In this document: in pieces, positions 27,040 to 35,868 of the stretch
Layout of the letters: each line of letters opens with the position of its first letter
Numbering within the stretch: position 1 is the stretch's first letter
From: Pyrinomonadaceae bacterium
GTDB lineage: Bacteria; Acidobacteriota; Blastocatellia; Pyrinomonadales; Pyrinomonadaceae
NCBI GenBank assembly: GCA_036277115.1
Contig: DASUNM010000023.1
Span: 248,001-312,000 of the forward strand
Direction of reading: 5' to 3'
DNA length: 64,000 nucleotides
The notes under the pieces: generated by a model
Databases searched by the model: none
Told to the model about the DNA's origin: nothing
The model's input: only the letters and a program-made list of their open reading frames with translations
Position numbers and translations under genes: made by a program

Positions 27040-28260
27040 TTATGCCGATGCGCCTCGCGCATCTTGCCACGGCGGCAGACTCTTCCGCGCAGGCTTTTCT
27101 TTCTTCAAACCCAGCGCCCAATCCGCCTGCATCAGCGTGTGAATGTCCCGCGTCCCTTCGTAGATGACCGCGGCCTTACAGTTTCGCAGGTAACGTTCAA
27201 CGGGATAATCGTTCGAGTAGCCGTTCGCGCCGTGAACCTCGATCGCCATTGATGCGGCTTTCTCGCTGCGAATAGTGGCCTGCCACTTAGCCAGCGAAGT
27301 GGCACGGCCGCTCGGCAAGCCTTCATTTTTCTGCCAACCCGCGCGCATCCAAAGCAGCCGCGACATCTGGTAGTCAGCCTCCATGTCGGCGATCTTCTGT
27401 TTGACGAGTTGATGGTTAGCGATCTTCGTTCCGAACGTTTCGCGATCGTTGGCGTAAGCCACCGACGCATCACGCGATGCGCGAATCACGCCCGTCGCGC
27501 CGGCGGCGACGGTGTATCTTCCCTGCTCGAGGGCGAACATGGCGATCTTGAAACCTTCGCCTTCTTCACCCAGCCGATTTTCTTTCGGCACCCGCACGTC
27601 CTGCAATGAAAAATAGCCCGTGTTGCCGGCGCGAATGCCGAGCTTCCCGTGAATCGTTCCCGAGGTGAAGCCCTTCATGCCGCGTTCGATGATGAAGCAG
27701 GACATGCCTGAGTGATCGCGCTTGCGCCGCTTCTCTTCATCTGTCCAGCAGAAGAAAAGAAAGTTGTCGGCGAAACCGGCGAGGCTGATCCACATCTTCT
27801 CGCCGTTCAAAACGTATTCGTCGCCTTCGCGCCGGGCGGTGGAACGTGCGCCCACCACATCTGAGCCCGCGCCGGGTTCCGTCAGTCCGTAGGTAGCGAT
27901 TTTTTCGCCTTTCGCCTGCGGCACGAGATATTTCTGCTTCTGCTCTTCAGTGCCCCAGGCGTAAAGCGTGAGGCAATTCAGGCCCGTGTGCACCGACATC
28001 GCGACGCGCAGAAAAGTGTCGACGGCTTCCAGCTCTTCACAGACCAGGCCGAGGGAAATGTAGTCGAATCCCGCGCCGCCATACTGTTCCGGAATACAAA
28101 CGCCGAGCAGATTCAGCTCAGCCATCTTCTTGAAGATTTCGGGGTGCGCTTCCTGCTTCTCGTCCCACTCTTTGATGTAGGGCGCGACTTCTTTCTGCGC
28201 AAACTCGCGCACGGTTTGCACCAGCGCGTCGTGATCGTCGGTAAGTTGAAAGTCAATCAT
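27040..28260 (-). CDS. Acyl-CoA dehydrogenase
   Basis: These FAD enzymes introduce the alpha-beta double bond into acyl-CoA thioesters. The 406-residue product from the ATG at 28260 begins [15 protein letters not shown], as in the family. FAD/substrate motif [12 protein letters not shown] lies near 130 and WISLAGFAD near 165. The catalytic Glu is in [13 protein letters not shown] near 375, as in short-chain enzymes. An ATG six codons upstream exists but lacks support. With the acyl-CoA ligase and thioesterases at 30.6-33.1 kb it suggests fatty or aromatic acid metabolism in this neighbourhood. Exact chain specificity cannot be read. Confidence 0.93.
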   Translation of the reverse strand: MIDFQLTDDHDALVQTVREFAQKEVAPYIKEWDEKQEAHPEIFKKMAELNLLGVCIPEQYGGAGFDYISLGLVCEELEAVDTFLRVAMSVHTGLNCLTLYAWGTEEQKQKYLVPQAKGEKIATYGLTEPGAGSDVVGARSTARREGDEYVLNGEKMWISLAGFADNFLFFCWTDEEKRRKRDHSGMSCFIIERGMKGFTSGTIHGKLGIRAGNTGYFSLQDVRVPKENRLGEEGEGFKIAMFALEQGRYTVAAGATGVIRASRDASVAYANDRETFGTKIANHQLVKQKIADMEADYQMSRLLWMRAGWQKNEGLPSGRATSLAKWQATIRSEKAASMAIEVHGANGYSNDYPVERYLRNCKAAVIYEGTRDIHTLMQADWALGLKKEKPARKSLPPWQDARGASA

Positions 28261-28291
28261 GGCGCGATACTTTAGCATAACGTTGGAGGAT

Positions 28292-28337
28292 GAGACTTAT
28301 GGGTCCCATATGTCCTATAAGACCTATAGGTCCCATC
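28292..28337. repeat. 9-bp word array with inverted ends
   Basis: Words GTCCCATAT, GTCCTATAA, GACCTATAG, GTCCCATCC repeat every nine bases. The two ends are inverse of each other (13 of 16 positions). It lies between the cca stop codon (28344) and the start of the acyl-CoA dehydrogenase gene. Confidence 0.7.
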
Positions 28338-28343
28338 CCGTAT

Positions 28344-29735
28344 CTACCTATCTGTGGAGATCTTTTCTTTCGCTGCTTCCTTCGCATCAGACAGATCAAG
28401 CACGCGCCCATCCAGCTGCATCTCGTAAACCGCTTTCGTGATTTCGCCAACGCGCGGCCCCGGTTGCATACCCATCTCAAGCAGATGCCGGCCCAGCAGA
28501 ATCGGCGCCGGCGCGCCCTTCTGCAACTCAAGTTCGCGGACGCGTTCGATGAACCATTCCTGCGCTTCCGCGTCGAACCACTTTTCGCGCGGCACCCAGT
28601 CTGCGTTGCGGCCGAGCGAATCTGCTTTCGCCACTCGATAGAGCAAATCGAGATCGCATTTACGCGCCAGGCGGCGAAACGCGCCGACGCTTACTTCCAG
28701 GCGTCTCTTGAAGAACTCTCCCGGCTTCAGATGATCGCGGACAACCGCGATCACCTGTGCACGCACGTCATAGCCGTCGAGCGTGTGAAGGTTCAATCGA
28801 TCGAGAAAGCCGATCGTCGGTGGGACGCCTTCCTCTTCATGTTCCCGCGAACGAATGCGACCGTCGATAAAAGCGGTGGTGGCGGGCTTGCCAAAATCAT
28901 GGGCGAGCGCGGCCAGCATCACTGTCACTTGCTTCGCGTACGGCAAATCGTCAATTGACTCGCGCGCGCGGTCCACCGTGAGCAACGTGTGAATCCAGAC
29001 GTCACCTTCCGGATGCCACTCGGGTTCCTGAGGGACATCGATCAGCGCTTTAAGTTCCGGAAACAATTGATCGACCGCGCCAAGTTCGCGCAGCCACTTC
29101 AATCCGGTCGAAGGCCTTTGCGCGCGCAGCAGAAGCTTTTCCATCTCTCCCCAGATGCGTTCGGCCGGCAAGTCAGAAAGATCAATTGAGCGGCTAAGCT
29201 CCACCGTTTGCGCGTCAAGTTCAAATTCGAAACGCGCCGCGAATTGGGCGGCACGAAGGACGCGCAGACTGTCCTCTGCGAACGTGTCGGGCGACACGGC
29301 GCGCAGTAACTTGCTGCTCAGATCATCGCGGCCATTGAAGGGATCGAGGATTTCCTGCGTCAGCGGATCTTGCAGGATCGAATTAATGGTGAAGTCGCGC
29401 CGCCGTGTTGCTTCTTCGATAGCCATCAACGGGTCGCCTTCAATAAAGAACCCGCGGTGGCCTCGCCCGGTCTTTCGTTCGCGACGCGGCACTGAAACAT
29501 CCAGGTGCGCGCCCAGTTTGTAAACCGTGAACGCTTCCCCGACGACATTCACACTGCCGATTTGATCGAGCAGTTCACGCAGGCGCTCCGGGTGAATTCC
29601 ATAAACTTCGAGGTCCCAATCCTTGGGACGTTGTCCCATCAGTTCATCGCGCACACAGCCACCGACGAGCAGCGCACGGCCGCCTTCAGCGCGCACCGCG
29701 CGAGCGATTTCGAGAACTTGAGACGGAATTTCCAT
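28344..29735 (-). CDS. cca: CCA tRNA nucleotidyltransferase / poly(A) polymerase family with HD domain
   Basis: The enzyme adds or repairs the 3' CCA of tRNAs. The ATG at 29735 is chosen; the upstream TTG lacks support. The head domain has LLVGGCVRDELMG and the catalytic DWDLEVYG (DxD). The RNA-binding helices with RRRDFTINSI follow near residue 110. A metal-dependent HD phosphohydrolase domain with LAALAHDFGKP lies near 255, as in bacterial Cca proteins with phosphatase activity. Length 463. Whether it adds CCA or only poly(A) cannot be settled from sequence alone. A 9-bp word array abuts the stop codon. Confidence 0.9.
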   Translation of the reverse strand: MEIPSQVLEIARAVRAEGGRALLVGGCVRDELMGQRPKDWDLEVYGIHPERLRELLDQIGSVNVVGEAFTVYKLGAHLDVSVPRRERKTGRGHRGFFIEGDPLMAIEEATRRRDFTINSILQDPLTQEILDPFNGRDDLSSKLLRAVSPDTFAEDSLRVLRAAQFAARFEFELDAQTVELSRSIDLSDLPAERIWGEMEKLLLRAQRPSTGLKWLRELGAVDQLFPELKALIDVPQEPEWHPEGDVWIHTLLTVDRARESIDDLPYAKQVTVMLAALAHDFGKPATTAFIDGRIRSREHEEEGVPPTIGFLDRLNLHTLDGYDVRAQVIAVVRDHLKPGEFFKRRLEVSVGAFRRLARKCDLDLLYRVAKADSLGRNADWVPREKWFDAEAQEWFIERVRELELQKGAPAPILLGRHLLEMGMQPGPRVGEITKAVYEMQLDGRVLDLSDAKEAAKEKISTDR

Positions 29736-29780
29736 TCGTTGAGTATAAAGGCGGGGCAACGCCCGCCTCTAAAGAGATTG

Positions 29781-29873
29781 TTCCCTCTCCCTCTGGGAGA
29801 GGGTTAGGGCGAGGGCATAGGACGTGTACACAGACCCTCATCCCCAACCCTTCTCCCAAAGGGAGAAGGGAGA
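29781..29873. repeat. Second copy of the CCCTCTCCC inverted repeat
   Basis: 29784-29816 (CCCTCTCCCTCTGGGAGAGG core) faces 29835-29871 (CTTCTCCCAAAGGGAGAAG core). It belongs to the same family as 622-754. It begins immediately after the stop codon of the leftward gene at 29875. Confidence 0.75.
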
Positions 29874-29874
29874 G

Positions 29875-30228
29875 TTATTCGTCATCGATGACGACGTTCA
29901 GGCCGCGCGTGGAAGGGATGCAACTGATCACTTGTACGCGCTCAATCTTTCCTAATTCGGAACCGGCGGCGTGCCATAGCTTGACCCAGAATGTGCGCGT
30001 ATCGCCGTGAATAGCGAACGTCGCTCCATCGTTCATTACGGCGATTGGTTCGGCAGTGGTTCCATCGCGCAGCTCTTCCAGCAACTCGGGAATGAACTGC
30101 TTGAGTTTTTCGAACTGAAGTATCACGGCGCTGTCGGCGACTTCGGCCGGCGGCAACTCGACCGGGTCACCGGATTCAAGCAGCAACCGCGATTCGGTCT
30201 GTTGGTTTCGTTTCTTGACGACGGGCAT
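29875..30228 (-). CDS. Hypothetical protein
   Basis: This 117-residue soluble protein has no signal peptide and no recognised domain. A helical middle (FEKLKQFIPELLEELRD) precedes a beta-rich end with a negatively charged C-terminus (VIDDE). Its ATG lies two bases after the TGA of the membrane-protein gene before it (TGAATATG), so translation of the two is probably coupled. Confidence 0.65.
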   Translation of the reverse strand: MPVVKKRNQQTESRLLLESGDPVELPPAEVADSAVILQFEKLKQFIPELLEELRDGTTAEPIAVMNDGATFAIHGDTRTFWVKLWHAAGSELGKIERVQVISCIPSTRGLNVVIDDE

Positions 30229-30230
30229 AT

Positions 30231-30545
30231 TCAGCGAAGGGACGGGTGAAGATGCCGCCTTTCATCCTCCTCAATTTCAGCCTGAGACTTGGGGCGAATG
30301 CTGATGATGCCGGCGCCTTCGCGTTCATACTTTTCCTCTTCCTCAATGTCTCGGCCACCCTCTTTTCGCCAGGCGAGCAAACGCTTATTTAAAGGCGTCA
30401 GCGCAACTACCAATAACGGCATGAGCACCAGAAGCGCGACCACCGCTCCAATTCCGAACGGAACTCTAACGCCTGCGAATCTGAGCGCGAAGAGCACCCC
30501 GAACGCCAGGATTGAACATAATCCCGCAAGGGTTTTCTTTCTCAT
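30231..30545 (-). CDS. Small membrane protein
   Basis: From the ATG at 30545 (GGAGG ten bases upstream) the product has 104 residues: two close membrane helices (about 3-22 and 26-50), then a charged cytoplasmic tail with a Glu-rich stretch (DIEEEEKYEREG). No family recognised. It is paired with the downstream gene with only two bases between stop and start. The promoter region is shared head-to-head with the acyl-CoA ligase gene. Confidence 0.65.
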   Translation of the reverse strand: MRKKTLAGLCSILAFGVLFALRFAGVRVPFGIGAVVALLVLMPLLVVALTPLNKRLLAWRKEGGRDIEEEEKYEREGAGIISIRPKSQAEIEEDERRHLHPSLR

Positions 30546-30606
30546 AAGGATCCAGCCTCCGGCACGCCAGCATTCTAGTTTGCTCACACTGAAAGCCGCA
30601 AACAGA

Positions 30607-30612
30607 TATAAT
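30607..30612 (+). promoter_or_regulatory. Perfect -10 box before the acyl-CoA ligase gene
   Basis: TATAAT lies 16 bases before the ATG at 30629. The likely transcript would start about ten bases before the start codon and carry no Shine-Dalgarno sequence, so it is nearly leaderless. No good -35 box is seen at 17 bases. Confidence 0.45.
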
Positions 30613-30628
30613 CCGCGCGCAAAACTCC

Positions 30629-32206
30629 ATGAACGGCAATCTCTTCGCAGAAATCTTTAAGCCTGAGCGTGACGCGCACGTCGCGGTCATGTTTGAGCAG
30701 CGCGAAATCACGTACAGCGAACTACGCACACTTACCCTTGAGACGGCTGAGAAACTAAACGCTCTGGGTCTGCGCCGAGGCGAACGCGTAGCGATCCTGC
30801 TGAACGACTCTCCGGAATTTATCGCTTCTTTCGTCGCAGTTATCTCTCTCGGGGCTATCGCCGTGCCCATCAATATGGCGCTGCGAAAGAGCGAGCAGAC
30901 GATCATTTTGAAGGATTGCGGCGCGCGCGTCGTCATTGTCGAGAATCAAGCGGCGCCGTCACTGTTTGGTGATGAGAACGAAACAGTCGATCTGAAACTG
31001 CTGGTCGTGACACGTGACGGCGAAACCGGCCTTTCCCCTTCAAACATTTTCGTTATGCGGTTCGACGACGCCGAACGGCGACCACTTCCCAACGACTTTT
31101 CCAGCAGTACGACGCCTGACGCAGATGCTTTCATTCTCTACACCTCCGGCAGTACCGGCGAACCGAAAGGCGCCGTGCACAGTCAATCCGACATCTTCTA
31201 CACGAACGAAACGTTCTGCCAGGAGGTTTTGCAACTGCGCGAAGGCGACCGCTTGTTTTCGTCTTCACGTCTGCCGTTCGCGTACGGCCTGGGCAACGCG
31301 TTCACGTTTCCCCTCCTGAACGGATTCACGACGATCTTGTGTCGTGAGAAACCCACCCCGGAAGTTGTCTCGCGTATCTTCCGCGACTATCGGCCGACAA
31401 TCTTCTTTGGGGTGCCGGTCGTGTATCGCATGCTGCTCGAACATCACCGAAGTGTTGCACTCATCGACTGCTCCAGCCTGCGCTTGTGTGTTTCGGCCGG
31501 CGAAGCTTTGCCAGCGCAACTGGGCGAAGACTGGCAGCGAACACTCGGCGTGGAAGTACTCGACGGCATCGGTTCGACGGAAATGCTGCACATGTTCATA
31601 TCGAATCACGCCGGCGAAGCGCGCTACGGCAGCAGTGGGCGGCTCGTGAACGGCTACGACGCAAAACTGATCGATCATGACGGGGCGCCCGTGGCGCCCG
31701 GCGCGGAAGGAAATCTCTGGATCCGTGGCGCGAGCGCGGCGAGTCGATACTGGCAGCGGCCGGAAACTTCGGCGGATACGTTCGTCGAAGGCTGGGCGCG
31801 AACGGGAGATCTGTATCGTCAGGACGCGGATGGATTCTGGTGGCACATGGGCCGGAGCGATGACTGCTTCAAACCGACCGGCCAGTGGGTTTCACCCGTT
31901 GAAGTCGAAGGCGTACTTTTGAAGAGCGACCGGATTCGCGCGGCGGCCGTCGTTGAAGGGCTCGACAAAGACAACTTGTCATGTGTGTGCGCGTTCGTCG
32001 TGCGCGCGCACGAAGACGATGGTGATGAAGTAGTCGAGCAAGCGTTGCGCGCGTTGTGCGAATCCGCACTGCCAAGATTTAAACAGCCGCGGCGCTACAT
32101 CTTTGTTTCAGAACTGCCTTACACTGCGACCGGAAAGGTGCAACGATTTAAATTGCGTGAGCAGCTTAGAAGTCCAATGTCCAAGGTCCAAAGTCCGACG
32201 TCGTGA
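30629..32206 (+). CDS. Acyl-CoA synthetase of the benzoate-CoA ligase type
   Basis: ANL-superfamily enzymes activate a carboxylic acid with ATP, then load it onto CoA. P-loop: YTSGSTGEPKGAVHSQ near residue 170. The motif DGIGSTEMLHMF near 312 is typical of benzoate-CoA ligases. Also visible are RTGDLYRQD near 390 and the C-terminal lysine in TGKVQRFKLRE near 508. Length 525 is normal. The last 12 codons (RSPMSKVQSPTS region) are encoded by a heptamer array, not by family sequence. The thioesterase gene follows 47 bases later. Aromatic acid is the likely substrate, but this is inference. Confidence 0.88.
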   Translation: MNGNLFAEIFKPERDAHVAVMFEQREITYSELRTLTLETAEKLNALGLRRGERVAILLNDSPEFIASFVAVISLGAIAVPINMALRKSEQTIILKDCGARVVIVENQAAPSLFGDENETVDLKLLVVTRDGETGLSPSNIFVMRFDDAERRPLPNDFSSSTTPDADAFILYTSGSTGEPKGAVHSQSDIFYTNETFCQEVLQLREGDRLFSSSRLPFAYGLGNAFTFPLLNGFTTILCREKPTPEVVSRIFRDYRPTIFFGVPVVYRMLLEHHRSVALIDCSSLRLCVSAGEALPAQLGEDWQRTLGVEVLDGIGSTEMLHMFISNHAGEARYGSSGRLVNGYDAKLIDHDGAPVAPGAEGNLWIRGASAASRYWQRPETSADTFVEGWARTGDLYRQDADGFWWHMGRSDDCFKPTGQWVSPVEVEGVLLKSDRIRAAAVVEGLDKDNLSCVCAFVVRAHEDDGDEVVEQALRALCESALPRFKQPRRYIFVSELPYTATGKVQRFKLREQLRSPMSKVQSPTS

Positions 32207-32248
32207 CTCTGAACGGCTTTGGACCTTAGACTTTGGACATTGGACTTT
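32170..32248. repeat. Inverted GTCCAA heptamer arrays spanning a stop codon and a start
   Basis: Left array: AGTCCAA, TGTCCAA, GGTCCAA, AGTCCGA (32170-32197), inside the acyl-CoA ligase coding sequence. Right array: TGGACCT, TAGACTT, TGGACAT, TGGACTT (32219-32246), ending just before the thioesterase ATG. The halves match as a 26-bp inverted repeat with about three mismatches. Confidence 0.85.
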
Positions 32249-32253
32249 GAATT

Positions 32254-32715
32254 ATGGAAAAAAGCATCCAGGAAACTTACGCGCCGAACATGGCGTGTTT
32301 CGGCTGTGGCCCCGCGAATGAGAAAGGTCTGCACATTCGCAGCTTTCCCGAGGGTGATGAAGTGGTCGCCACTTTCAACCCCGATACTTATCAGGAAGCC
32401 TTCCCCGGAATGTTGAGTGGCGGCATCATCGGTACCCTGCTGGACTGTCACTGCAACTGGACGGCGGCATACCACCTGATGAAGCAAGCCGGAATCGATC
32501 GTCCGCCGTGCACAGTGACTGCTGATTACACGATCACTTTGAAGCGGCCGACGCCGACAGACCAAGCGGTCGAATTAAAAGCGCGGGTGGTCGAATCAAA
32601 AGAAGATCGCGCAATAGTTGAAGGTGAGCTAATCGCGCACGGTAAGGTAACGGCTACTTGTCGGGGGACTTTCGTGGCGGTCAAGCCGGGTCATCCCGCA
32701 TATCACAGGTGGTGA
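32254..32715 (+). CDS. PaaI-like hot-dog thioesterase
   Basis: The 153-residue product has the hot-dog fold pattern with CFGCGPANEKGLHIR near the start and GMLSGGIIGTLLDCH near 52, the segment that holds the catalytic region in acyl-CoA thioesterases of the PaaI/YbgC type. No ribosome site precedes the ATG, because the leader is a heptamer array. The gene follows the acyl-CoA ligase and may hydrolyse stray CoA esters from it. Its stop codon touches that of the convergent thioesterase gene with no base between. Confidence 0.82.
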   Translation: MEKSIQETYAPNMACFGCGPANEKGLHIRSFPEGDEVVATFNPDTYQEAFPGMLSGGIIGTLLDCHCNWTAAYHLMKQAGIDRPPCTVTADYTITLKRPTPTDQAVELKARVVESKEDRAIVEGELIAHGKVTATCRGTFVAVKPGHPAYHRW

Positions 32716-33090
32716 TTATTGCACCTTGATCTCTCGCTTCTTACCTTCTCGATCAACCGCGACATAAATAACTTCCGCTTCGGTTACGCGAGCCTTCACG
32801 CCCGGGGATCCGTACCGCTCGGCTTCCACCACCACGCGGGTCGTGATTGAAGTATTGCCTACTTTGACTGTTTCCGAATAAAAACTCACGAGGTCGCCGA
32901 CGAACACGGGTTGGTGAAAGATGACTTCGCGCATGGCCACGGTGACAAACCGCTCCATCCCCGTGCGCCGATGCGCTTCGATCGCGCCGGCCATGTCGAT
33001 GTAACTGAGAATGACGCCACCGAAGATCGTGCCCTGCGAGTTCGTGTCGCGCGGCAGCATCGTGATGCGAATTGCGGGATCAGCGTTCAT
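32716..33090 (-). CDS. Acyl-CoA thioesterase (YciA/BACH family)
   Basis: The 124-residue hot-dog thioesterase has the YciA-type signature: [27 protein letters not shown] near residues 11-37, with the catalytic Asp in DTN. These enzymes hydrolyse a range of acyl-CoAs. It converges on the neighbouring thioesterase, the two stop codons being adjacent. Confidence 0.9.
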   Translation of the reverse strand: MNADPAIRITMLPRDTNSQGTIFGGVILSYIDMAGAIEAHRRTGMERFVTVAMREVIFHQPVFVGDLVSFYSETVKVGNTSITTRVVVEAERYGSPGVKARVTEAEVIYVAVDREGKKREIKVQ

Positions 33091-33144
33091 CGCACGATAG
33101 TAAAGCGTGAAGGCTGAATCGTAAATGGATGGTCGATAGGGTCC

Positions 33145-33240
33145 TGGCTCTGTGGGGCTCTGTGGAACTCTGTGTCTCTGTGGTGAATTTGTCTTTAAGA
33201 ACTACCACCCCCAAGACACCGGGAACCACAGAGGCGCACC
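33145..33240. repeat. CTCTGTGG-word array, degenerate second copy
   Basis: 33147-33187 repeats CTCTGTGG-like words every 9-10 bases and ends CTCTGTGGTGAA, identical to the core of the array at 22338. The inverse half (around 33220-33240) keeps only part of the pattern. It lies just after the FAD/Rieske gene stop at 33261. Confidence 0.65.
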
Positions 33241-33260
33241 GAGAAAAGCTTCCCAGGACG

Positions 33261-34829
33261 CTACTCGTCAGGATCTTCGACCGGCGGCAGATCGCTGTTC
33301 GCGGGCCCGCAGAAGACGGTGCCGAATCGATCGTAACGCGAGCCGTGACATGGGCAGTCCCAGGTCTTCTCGCATTGGTTCCACGCCACCACACAACCGA
33401 GATGCACGCAGATAGCTGACATCCGATGTGCTGTGCCCTCATCGTCTCGATAGACGGCCACTTTGCTTAGGCCGCTGCGCAGGACCGCGCCGTCGCCGTT
33501 GGCAATCTCATCCTCTGAATCGACTTCGCCGGACGTAACCAGATCCGTGTACTGCGCCATCACGTTCAGGTTTTCCGCTGCGAAGTCTTTCGCCGCGCTC
33601 AAAGTCTTGCGTGAAGGATCATAAAGTTCGGCCCAGGGATTCTCGCGCTCCATAATCAGATCGGTGATGAGCATTCCCGCAATCGTGCCGTGGGTCATGC
33701 CCATGCCCGAATCGCCGGTGGCGATAAACACGTTGTCGGAATCGAGCGGATTGCGGCCGATAAAAGCAAGACAATCAAACGGCTCCATCACCTGGCCCGA
33801 CCAGCGGAACTCAATCTCTTCAGCCATCGGAAAGCGATTGCGCGTCCACTGCTCGAGCTTGCCCCACCGCTGGGCGCAGTCGGACTGTTGGCCTGTTTTG
33901 TGATCCTCGCCGCCCACAACCAGCACGTCGTGATCCCCACCTGAGGTGACGCGAATGTAGTGATACGCATCCCATAGATCAGGCGGAGCGTCCCAAAGCA
34001 GAATCGGCGGCACCGAGCCCTTCGGGATGCGCGCGCCGATCACGTACGTGGTGTACGGAGCTTGTTTCGTATGAATTGCGAAGCGATCGTTCACGGGCGT
34101 GTTCGTGGCCACCACGACGACACGGCATTTGATTTCGTGGCCGTTGCTGGTGGTGACGTGTGCGTCGTCGCCGCCTTCGACTTCATCCGCGTGCGTACCG
34201 GTGTACACCTTGCCCCCGTCGCGTTCAATCGCGCGCACCAATCCGTTCAAGTAAAGCAAAGGATGAAATTCGGCTTGCCGCGGAAAGTGTAAACACGGCC
34301 CCGTGTCCCAAAACTCAAGCGGCGCTCGTTCCAGACGCCGAACTTCAGTAAGTCCCGCTCGATGCGCCGCGGGCAGCTCGTCTTCCAGGACTTTTACGCG
34401 ACCATTTGTCGGCAGAAACAAATACCCATCGGTCCGCTGGAACTCGCACTCGATCTTTTCGTTGTTGACGATGGCCTCGACCTGATCGATGGCCGCGGTG
34501 TGACTCTGCGCCGCCAGCCGCGCTCCTTCTTCACCGAACAGTCGCTCCAATTCAAAGTAGCGATCGTCGAGCGCGTTCGAGAGGTGCGCCGTGGTGCGCG
34601 AAGTCATCCCACCGCCGATGGGTCCATCGTCCAACACGACGACCGACTTCCCTTCCTGCGCCACCAGGTACGCGGTGGTTAATCCCGCGATCCCGGCGCC
34701 GATCACCACGACGTCAGCGCTCGTGTCTTTGGTCAGCGGCTTTTGCGTCTGGGTGCCGGCAGTGGCGACCCAAACTGAGGTGGTGATTCCGTCAGCGAGA
34801 TGCTCTTTAGCTTCTGTAGTTGTGGCCAT
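33261..34829 (-). CDS. FAD-dependent oxidoreductase with C-terminal Rieske [2Fe-2S] domain
   Basis: The 522-residue protein is a DAO-type flavoenzyme: dinucleotide-binding GAGIAG at 44-49, then a GMTSRTTAHLS stretch. It continues to a GDSGMGMTHGTIAG segment near 390 that closes the FAD site. A Rieske domain is fused at the C-terminus, with ligands C474, H476, C492 and H495 and the extra pair C479/C494 that forms a disulfide in bc1/b6f-type Rieske proteins. The fusion is known from glycine/D-amino-acid-oxidase-like proteins. Substrate unknown. The iron-sulfur site is complete. No signal peptide. Confidence 0.9.
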   Translation of the reverse strand: MATTTEAKEHLADGITTSVWVATAGTQTQKPLTKDTSADVVVIGAGIAGLTTAYLVAQEGKSVVVLDDGPIGGGMTSRTTAHLSNALDDRYFELERLFGEEGARLAAQSHTAAIDQVEAIVNNEKIECEFQRTDGYLFLPTNGRVKVLEDELPAAHRAGLTEVRRLERAPLEFWDTGPCLHFPRQAEFHPLLYLNGLVRAIERDGGKVYTGTHADEVEGGDDAHVTTSNGHEIKCRVVVVATNTPVNDRFAIHTKQAPYTTYVIGARIPKGSVPPILLWDAPPDLWDAYHYIRVTSGGDHDVLVVGGEDHKTGQQSDCAQRWGKLEQWTRNRFPMAEEIEFRWSGQVMEPFDCLAFIGRNPLDSDNVFIATGDSGMGMTHGTIAGMLITDLIMERENPWAELYDPSRKTLSAAKDFAAENLNVMAQYTDLVTSGEVDSEDEIANGDGAVLRSGLSKVAVYRDDEGTAHRMSAICVHLGCVVAWNQCEKTWDCPCHGSRYDRFGTVFCGPANSDLPPVEDPDE

Positions 34830-34983
34830 AACCCGCTAAACAGAGGCGAAGGACATGCCAGCGGCGCACAGCGTGGGTTTCCGTGATTCGGGGCACAGAC
34901 AGATGAGTACTCAATCTCGGCTGTCTCGAATTACAACATCAGATTTGGGCGCGAGTTAATTCGGTACGGCGAGACGACGAAGG

Positions 34984-35850
34984 TTAATCAAACCAAAAGT
35001 ATTTCCAATGTGGGCTTGAGGCATCGTAAGCGGCATTCCATCCTTGCCGCGCCTTCAGCTCTGCCGATGGCCCGGTAAGAATCCAGGCGGTGTGACTCAT
35101 CATAAGATGCTCGTCACGCTGGTTGTACATCGCAATCTCCCTGATACCGAAATCGAAAAGGAAGGTGGGCTGCTCAAAGAACAAATTGTATGCGTCACCA
35201 TGAGGCGCGTAATGGAACTGATCGATGCCGACAATAGACGGGTGATAGTCCCTGTTAACGGCTTGCAAAAACTTCGGATAATGTCCATGCCGCGCCCGAA
35301 ACGCCTCGATGTCATTCCTCAGTTCCGCGCTCTGCGCGATTGCATAGTTGCGGCTGAACTCTCGGGCGGGAGCCGCCAGCGCTAATTGAAAGACGAACAC
35401 GATGGCAGGTATGAAAACCAGATAGAGCGGCGCCGGATTGAAGTGTTTAGCTTCCGCTTTTTTCAACGACTTTAATCCGGGTGCGAGTCTCGCGCCGATG
35501 TAAACCCACAGGGCGACTGTCAAAAGACTCAGTGGCAGACTGATACCCATGAACGCGCCGAAAGAAATCGCCAGTGCGATAATCGAAGCCGCAACCACAG
35601 CAGCGAGCGCGAAATGGTAACCGCGCGCTTTCGTCGCGAGACTTCTCTTTGCGCGCGCCCGCTTCCGCAATTCGTAGGCTAGCCACAAACCTCCAACCGG
35701 AACGAGCAACAGTCCGGCGATTCCAAAGATCTGAGCCATCCCCGATAGCGGCATCGCGAGGGCGTCATACTTTCCGGGGAGGAAAGGATAGAACGTGCAA
35801 AGGACCAGTAGAGTTATTACTCCGGCTATTCGGACAGCATGTAAAGTCAT
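34984..35850 (-). CDS. Membrane protein with pseudopilin-like C-terminal segment
   Basis: The 288-residue product has about five membrane helices in its first 170 residues. The C-terminal part begins with SAELRNDIEAFRARHGHYPK, a pattern like the soluble domain of type II secretion pseudopilins (helix, then HG.YP), but the pilin N-terminus is missing. GGAG lies eight bases before the ATG. It starts 18 bases after the stop of the gene upstream, so they form an operon. No function assigned. Confidence 0.65.
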   Translation of the reverse strand: MTLHAVRIAGVITLLVLCTFYPFLPGKYDALAMPLSGMAQIFGIAGLLLVPVGGLWLAYELRKRARAKRSLATKARGYHFALAAVVAASIIALAISFGAFMGISLPLSLLTVALWVYIGARLAPGLKSLKKAEAKHFNPAPLYLVFIPAIVFVFQLALAAPAREFSRNYAIAQSAELRNDIEAFRARHGHYPKFLQAVNRDYHPSIVGIDQFHYAPHGDAYNLFFEQPTFLFDFGIREIAMYNQRDEHLMMSHTAWILTGPSAELKARQGWNAAYDASSPHWKYFWFD

Positions 35851-35868
35851 TTCGTCAGCTCCGCAGTT

